Below are positions 60,090 through 64,000 of a stretch of DNA of 64,000 nucleotides, one piece after another (the stretch's first letter is position 1; each line of letters starts with the position of its first letter). The stretch lies in NCBI RefSeq assembly GCF_033095805.1, contig NZ_CP109901.1, forward strand, positions 1,612,001-1,676,000, read 5' to 3'. The translations under genes were made by a program, and so were the position numbers. Source of the DNA: Serratia sp. UGAL515B_01. GTDB lineage: Bacteria > Pseudomonadota > Gammaproteobacteria > Enterobacterales > Enterobacteriaceae. Below the pieces are notes generated by a model. The model was given only the letters and a program-made list of their open reading frames with translations, was not told the origin of the DNA and made no database searches.

Positions 60090-60444
60090 TACGGGTTTGC
60101 CTGATATCGGCCAACCTTTTTCCTGGGCCACCAAAGGGGGGGGGATGTTATTTACCGCTCATGGACCAGTAAGACAGGATGGGACGATTGAAACGGGGGC
60201 AGCAGAAAAACAGATCACACTGACGTTTGATAATTTAGCTAAGACATTGGAGGCTGCTAATAGCCACAGTGATAATGTTTTACAGATTATTGTTTACCTG
60301 ACTGATGTTAATGACGTTAAACTTCTCGATAGTATATACAAAAATTACTTTAATCACCCTTATCCTAATCGTTCAACCGTTATTGTTGAAAATCTGGTTG
60401 TACCAGGTATGAAAATAGAAGTTACCGTTATCGCGGTTGCTTAA
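60073..60444 (+). CDS. RidA family enamine/imine deaminase
   Basis: A 123-residue RidA/YjgF-type protein that hydrolyses reactive imines released by PLP enzymes. The family C terminus NRSTVIVENLVVPGMKIEVT holds the conserved arginine and glutamate. The ATG at 60073 follows GGAG; an ATG at 60058 is in frame. Overlap with the hydrolase gene and position ahead of an aminotransferase gene tie it to their pathway. Confidence 0.88.
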   Translation: MRTIIDTGLPDIGQPFSWATKGGGMLFTAHGPVRQDGTIETGAAEKQITLTFDNLAKTLEAANSHSDNVLQIIVYLTDVNDVKLLDSIYKNYFNHPYPNRSTVIVENLVVPGMKIEVTVIAVA

Positions 60445-60445
60445 C

Positions 60446-60561
60446 TATTTATACTTATCATAATTCAAGTTGAACTGATATTGTTTTGACGTCTCGGTGT
60501 TTATTCGCCAATATAAGGTGATGGCTCTGCGGTGGCTTGAATTATCTAGAGTGTTTAATAA
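60446..60561. repeat. Short palindromic repeat between ridA-like and aminotransferase genes
   Basis: TATACTTATCATAATTCAAG at the left is answered by CTTGAATTATCTAGAGTGTT at the right. The same repeat family as at 5296, 8997 and 20022. It lies inside the presumed operon. Confidence 0.6.
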
Positions 60562-60608
60562 ATAATATCCACCTGCTAATTCATTTAAATATGAATTAAG
60601 GATACTCT

Positions 60609-61793
60609 ATGTTTAATCATATTCAGCCTTCCTCACCCGATCCTATTATGTCGCTAATGGAGGCGTACATGCAGGATCCTAATCCACAGAAAGTCAATTT
60701 AGGTATTGGCTTGTATTACGATCACCAAGGGAAGATCCCTTTGATGCAAGCCGTATATATTGCTGAGCAGCGTTTGCTGGAGCAACTGCGTCCGCATAGT
60801 TATCTACCTATTGAAGGCTCTGGGTTGTTTGCTAGCCAGATCCAAACGCTGTTATTTGGCGAGGAATCCACCCTCATTGCCACTGTGCAAACGGTAGGGG
60901 GGTCTGGTGCGTTGAAATTAGGTGCCGATTTCATTTATCACTTTCTATCACGCCGCGAAATCTGGGTTTCCGATCCAACTTGGGCCAACCATTGGGCAAT
61001 CTTTGAAGGAGCTTGCTTAAAAGTACATACCTACCCCTATTTCGAGGACGTTTCAGGTCAACTTCGTTTTGACGCCATGATCGATACATTGTCTTCTTTG
61101 CCGGAGGGCACGGTGGTGTTACTCCATCCTTGCTGCCATAACCCGACCGGAACAGATTTAAACCAAGTGCAATGGCAGGCAGTACTTGATGTTGTGCAAC
61201 AACGTCGCTTGCTGCCCTTTTTTGACATCGCTTATCAGGGCTTTGGTGATGGATTGGATGAGGATTGCTTCGCCTTGCGTGAAGTGTTGAAAAGCGATCT
61301 TGATTTTCTGGTCAGCAGCTCTTTTTCAAAGAATGTAGCGCTATATGGGCAACGTTTGGGGGGCTTATCAGTGCGCTGCAGCTCGGTGGAAACAGCCAGT
61401 CATGTGAAAGGGGCATTAAAAACCCTGATCCGTCGCAGCTACTCCTGCCCACCTGCTTACGGTAGCCAGATTGTCGAAACGATACTGGCGGACCCTCAGT
61501 TGCGTCAGCTGTGGGCTGATGAACTGGCGAACATGCGTCAACGTATTAAACAGATGCGCCTTAGTCTGTCTTCAGGTTTGGAACGGGGAGTCACTACGTT
61601 GGACTACACCCGTATTCGCGATCAAAAGGGCATGTTTAGCTATACCGGGCTGACTGAACGCCAAGTGAGCCAGTTGCGTCAGCAATACGCCATTTATCTG
61701 GTTGCCCCCGGCAGAATATGCTTGCCTGGCCTTAACCAGCGGAACGTTGACTATGTTACTGCCGCCATACTGGACGTTACCCGCGCAGCGTGA
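60609..61793 (+). CDS. Aspartate/aromatic aminotransferase (AspC/TyrB class)
   Basis: Fold-type I PLP aminotransferase of 394 residues. The PLP lysine is Lys241 in SSSFSKNVALYGQR, preceded by the HNPTG motif (about 177-181) and the DIAYQGFGDGL stretch. An arginine near the C terminus binds the substrate carboxylate. Similarity is to AspC/TyrB, enzymes that also accept kynurenine in some bacteria. A second aminotransferase of this class beside a formamidase and a permease suggests an aromatic or kynurenine substrate. Confidence 0.85.
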   Translation: MFNHIQPSSPDPIMSLMEAYMQDPNPQKVNLGIGLYYDHQGKIPLMQAVYIAEQRLLEQLRPHSYLPIEGSGLFASQIQTLLFGEESTLIATVQTVGGSGALKLGADFIYHFLSRREIWVSDPTWANHWAIFEGACLKVHTYPYFEDVSGQLRFDAMIDTLSSLPEGTVVLLHPCCHNPTGTDLNQVQWQAVLDVVQQRRLLPFFDIAYQGFGDGLDEDCFALREVLKSDLDFLVSSSFSKNVALYGQRLGGLSVRCSSVETASHVKGALKTLIRRSYSCPPAYGSQIVETILADPQLRQLWADELANMRQRIKQMRLSLSSGLERGVTTLDYTRIRDQKGMFSYTGLTERQVSQLRQQYAIYLVAPGRICLPGLNQRNVDYVTAAILDVTRAA

Positions 61794-61808
61794 AAAAGGT
61801 GAGTAATC

Positions 61809-63212
61809 ATGAAAGATACAAAGTGTTTTAACGAAATCGCGCAGCGACAAGGCGGGCTTAAGAAGCAGCTAACCGCAGGGCAAATGTCGATGCTAGCGAT
61901 CGGCGGTGCGATTGGTACCGGTCTGTTTCTTGGCAGTGCGTATGCGATTCAGATGGCGGGGCCCAGCGTCCTGCTGAGTTATTTCATCGGTGGCGTGATA
62001 GCGCTGTTGTTGATGGGGTGCCTTGCAGAAATGACTTCAGAACACCCTACGCCAGGATCGTTTGGTGACTATGCAGAGTTTTACCTTAGCCCTCTATTTG
62101 GTTTTCTGGTGCGATACTCTTACTGGTCTTGCGTTGTGCTGGCAGTGGGGACCGAAGTCACTGCAATCGGTATGTATATGCAATTTTGGTTCCCAGGAAC
62201 GCCCATCTGGACATGGGTACTGCTGTTTTCCGCAGGGGTAATTGTTATCAACGTGGTTGGGGTCAAGTCCTTTGGTCAGGTGGAATATGCACTTTCCACC
62301 ATCAAGGTGGTGGCTATCTCGGCGTTTATTGTTATCGGTATCGGTATTCTGACATTTTCCGCCAATCCGACGTTTGGTCTTCGCAATTTTACCGAGAACG
62401 GTGGCTTTTTCCCATTCGGAGTCAAGGGCATGTGGTTTGCGGTGATCGTATCGATATTCAGCTACTTGAGTATTGAGATGATCGCCGTCGCGGCGGGGGA
62501 GGCTAAAAACCCGGTAGTTGCGGTAAAGGCTGCGTTTAAGGGCACGATCCTGCGGCTGTTTATTTTCTATATGATGTCTATAGCTCTAATGTTGGCCATC
62601 GTGCCGTGGCGGCAGTCTGGGACAGGAGAAAGCCCGTTCTTGGTGGCAATGAACGTGATCCATATACCTGCTGCCGCCGGGATCTTTAACTTTATCGTGC
62701 TGGTTGCCGCGTTGTCGGCCATGAACAGCCAGCTGTATATCACCACGCGTATGATGTTTTCACTGTCGCGTGCAGGCCAGGCTCCAGCGGTGCTGGGGCG
62801 GATCAGCAAGCGTGGTATCCCGGTCAATGCATTGGCACTTTCCTGCATCGGTATTGTTGTTTCCATCGTGTTGAGCATTGTCTACCCCGAAAAGTCATTT
62901 GCGGTGATGATGTCGATCTCGGTATACGGCGCTTGCTTTACTTGGTTGATGATTTTTATCACCCATCTCTCTTTCCGCCGCCACCATCAGCAGACTCACC
63001 TGAAGTTCCGCATGTGGGGGTATCCATATTTCACTCTGGTTGGAGCAATACTGATGACCGCGTTGATGGTAACGACGCTGTTCACTGACTTCTTTAGAAT
63101 GACGTTGTTGTTTGGTATTCCCTTTACATTGATATTGGTGGCGATTTATTTTTATAGTTGTCAGGCGCAGGGTTCGGTTGTGAACAAAGCCCCGGTACCG
63201 GAAGTGGAGTGA
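61809..63212 (+). CDS. Amino-acid permease, APC/AAT family
   Basis: A 467-residue inner-membrane transporter with 12 predicted helices, of the AroP/LysP/GabP group. The family N-terminal signature is GGLKKQLTAGQMSMLAIGGA followed by IGTGLFLGSA, and the central YLSIEMIAVAAGEAKNP is diagnostic. It starts 15 bp after the aminotransferase and closes the operon. The substrate is probably an amino acid used by the adjacent enzymes. Confidence 0.88.
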   Translation: MKDTKCFNEIAQRQGGLKKQLTAGQMSMLAIGGAIGTGLFLGSAYAIQMAGPSVLLSYFIGGVIALLLMGCLAEMTSEHPTPGSFGDYAEFYLSPLFGFLVRYSYWSCVVLAVGTEVTAIGMYMQFWFPGTPIWTWVLLFSAGVIVINVVGVKSFGQVEYALSTIKVVAISAFIVIGIGILTFSANPTFGLRNFTENGGFFPFGVKGMWFAVIVSIFSYLSIEMIAVAAGEAKNPVVAVKAAFKGTILRLFIFYMMSIALMLAIVPWRQSGTGESPFLVAMNVIHIPAAAGIFNFIVLVAALSAMNSQLYITTRMMFSLSRAGQAPAVLGRISKRGIPVNALALSCIGIVVSIVLSIVYPEKSFAVMMSISVYGACFTWLMIFITHLSFRRHHQQTHLKFRMWGYPYFTLVGAILMTALMVTTLFTDFFRMTLLFGIPFTLILVAIYFYSCQAQGSVVNKAPVPEVE

Positions 63213-63486
63213 TGATTTGCCGAGTTTTGACCCAACTCAGGTTTCTTGAAGTTGCAGATAAGCGATAATCGAACAAAAACCGATTCGAACAGTTCTTTTC
63301 ACTACTTGCATTGTGAGCCTCAAGGATGAGGCCTATGAACTCTTAATGCGGATATGGATTTTGGTACAGATATCTATACTGATAACGCTGCTTTTGTCAT
63401 TGATATCATCAAGGCCGATCTAGCCTTAGGCAGACATTAGATAAGTTGCTTACTCACTTTTTAAATTAACAATTAATGAGTTCTCA

Positions 63487-63576
63487 TCACATAAAAAGCA
63501 ATGACGCTGAGCCATCCCACACTGAAGCAATGGCATAGACTAAGATGAGAAATAGCATGAAAGGGGGGTTGTTCAT
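63487..63576 (-). CDS. Possible 29-residue membrane peptide
   Basis: ATG at 63576 with AAGGA 7 bases upstream opens a frame encoding MNNPPFMLFLILVYAIASVW and nine more residues. One membrane helix is predicted by eye. Family not recognised; short membrane peptides of this size are common in enterobacteria but many are missed by annotation. Confidence 0.4.
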   Translation of the reverse strand: MNNPPFMLFLILVYAIASVWDGSASLLFM

Positions 63577-63669
63577 AGCGTTATCCTTGGTCAGAACTTA
63601 ACAAGTCAATACCCATAGCTCTTCAAATCATATGGGTATTGGTCGTATCACTCGGCCCATCTATTGCTA

Positions 63670-63690
63670 GGCTATATCCCTTAATTGCCA
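63670..63690. repeat. Solitary degenerate IS5-type terminal repeat
   Basis: GGCTATATCCCTTAATTGCC, preceded by TA, differs at a few positions from the repeats at 6827, 39996 and 58362. No transposase or partner repeat is seen before the window ends. Confidence 0.45.
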
Positions 63691-64000
63691 TAAAATGTGA
63701 GCACTGCCAGCGGTTATTTACTTACAGGGTAAGGTGTTAGTGGATACCAAAACTGAACACGTGCTTCGGAGGTTGCGAGGGTTTTTACATATGATTAAGG
63801 TTCACAACCCAGACCAGCTATCTTGGGGCCACGACAAACTGCGCTCACCTAATATGAAACATATAAAGTATAGCTTGTTTTGCTTATTGGAAATGGTAAA
63901 TGTACAAAATGTATGCAAGCTGCATACGCAGAGAAAACCCAGCATTTAGGTATAAAGATGAGTCTTTGGTTTTGTCCCTTGGTTGGCCGTCGTTGAGGCT

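Larger units (their letters stand above)
63213..64000. other. Region after the permease gene
   Basis: Nearly 800 bp without a convincing gene, apart from one small reading frame (63487-63576, minus) and a single degenerate terminal repeat at 63670. A 71-codon frame at 63734-63949 lacks a ribosome site and any family similarity. Confidence 0.5.

Noticed and set aside
63734..63949. 71-codon frame near the right edge
   Set aside because: No ribosome site, no recognisable domain, and ordinary length for a chance frame in AT-rich DNA.

Overview
The window reads as chromosomal DNA of an Enterobacterales bacterium close to Serratia (Yersiniaceae). Its long collinear blocks match enterobacterial core order, the encoded proteins are very similar to their E. 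coli counterparts, and the accessory content (three-subunit gluconate-type dehydrogenase, BetT-like carrier, many short palindromic repeats) fits that group. The species cannot be fixed from sequence alone. The DNA carries many decayed insertion sequences and a few broken genes, so it has been host to active IS expansion.

Layout. 0-8 kb: yceH-mviM-murJ, then argS, yecM, a broken PLP aminotransferase gene and cutC, with a repeat field at 6.7-7.1 kb. 8.2-12.3 kb: hinT-ycfL-lpoB-thiK-nagZ-ycfP, a run serving cell-wall synthesis and recycling. 12.4-21.3 kb: ndh behind FNR and PdhR operators, a betT-like BCCT transporter, mfd, and a threonine-dehydratase-like PLP enzyme. 21.5-26.5 kb: lolC-lolD-lolE-nagK-cobB. 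26.5-33.2 kb: potABCD (with a promoter of its own for potD), pepT and roxA. 33.3-35.8 kb: phoPQ with tandem PhoP boxes. 35.9-39.7 kb: the gluconate-type dehydrogenase operon. 40.0-44.0 kb: a block bounded by IS5-type terminal inverted repeats that carries a large autotransporter gene. 44-46 kb: an amidohydrolase gene whose stop codon is the target site of that block, and an IS1 relic. 46-51.8 kb: purB-hflD-mnmA-nudJ-rluE and icd.

51.8-58 kb is a prophage or island remnant inserted beside icd. It has a lambda-type integrase broken by a 5-bp tandem duplication, an intact excisionase, small phage-type genes, and a cargo of DUF1493, STM2901-like and DUF4225 genes among IS fragments. It is followed by tRNA-Asn(GTT) and two IS5-family fragments. 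59.2-63.2 kb is a likely operon: arylformamidase-like hydrolase, RidA, aromatic/aspartate-type aminotransferase and amino-acid permease. This set suggests uptake and catabolism of an aromatic amino acid or kynurenine. The last 0.8 kb holds little beyond one possible 29-residue membrane peptide.

The most notable structures are the transposon-like autotransporter block that landed in a stop codon without changing the protein, the two in-phase PhoP boxes ahead of phoP, the compact formamidase-RidA-aminotransferase-permease operon, and the DUF4225 gene with its convergent small membrane protein, flanked by direct repeats of an IS end. All family names come from recognition of the translated sequences; no database search was run.
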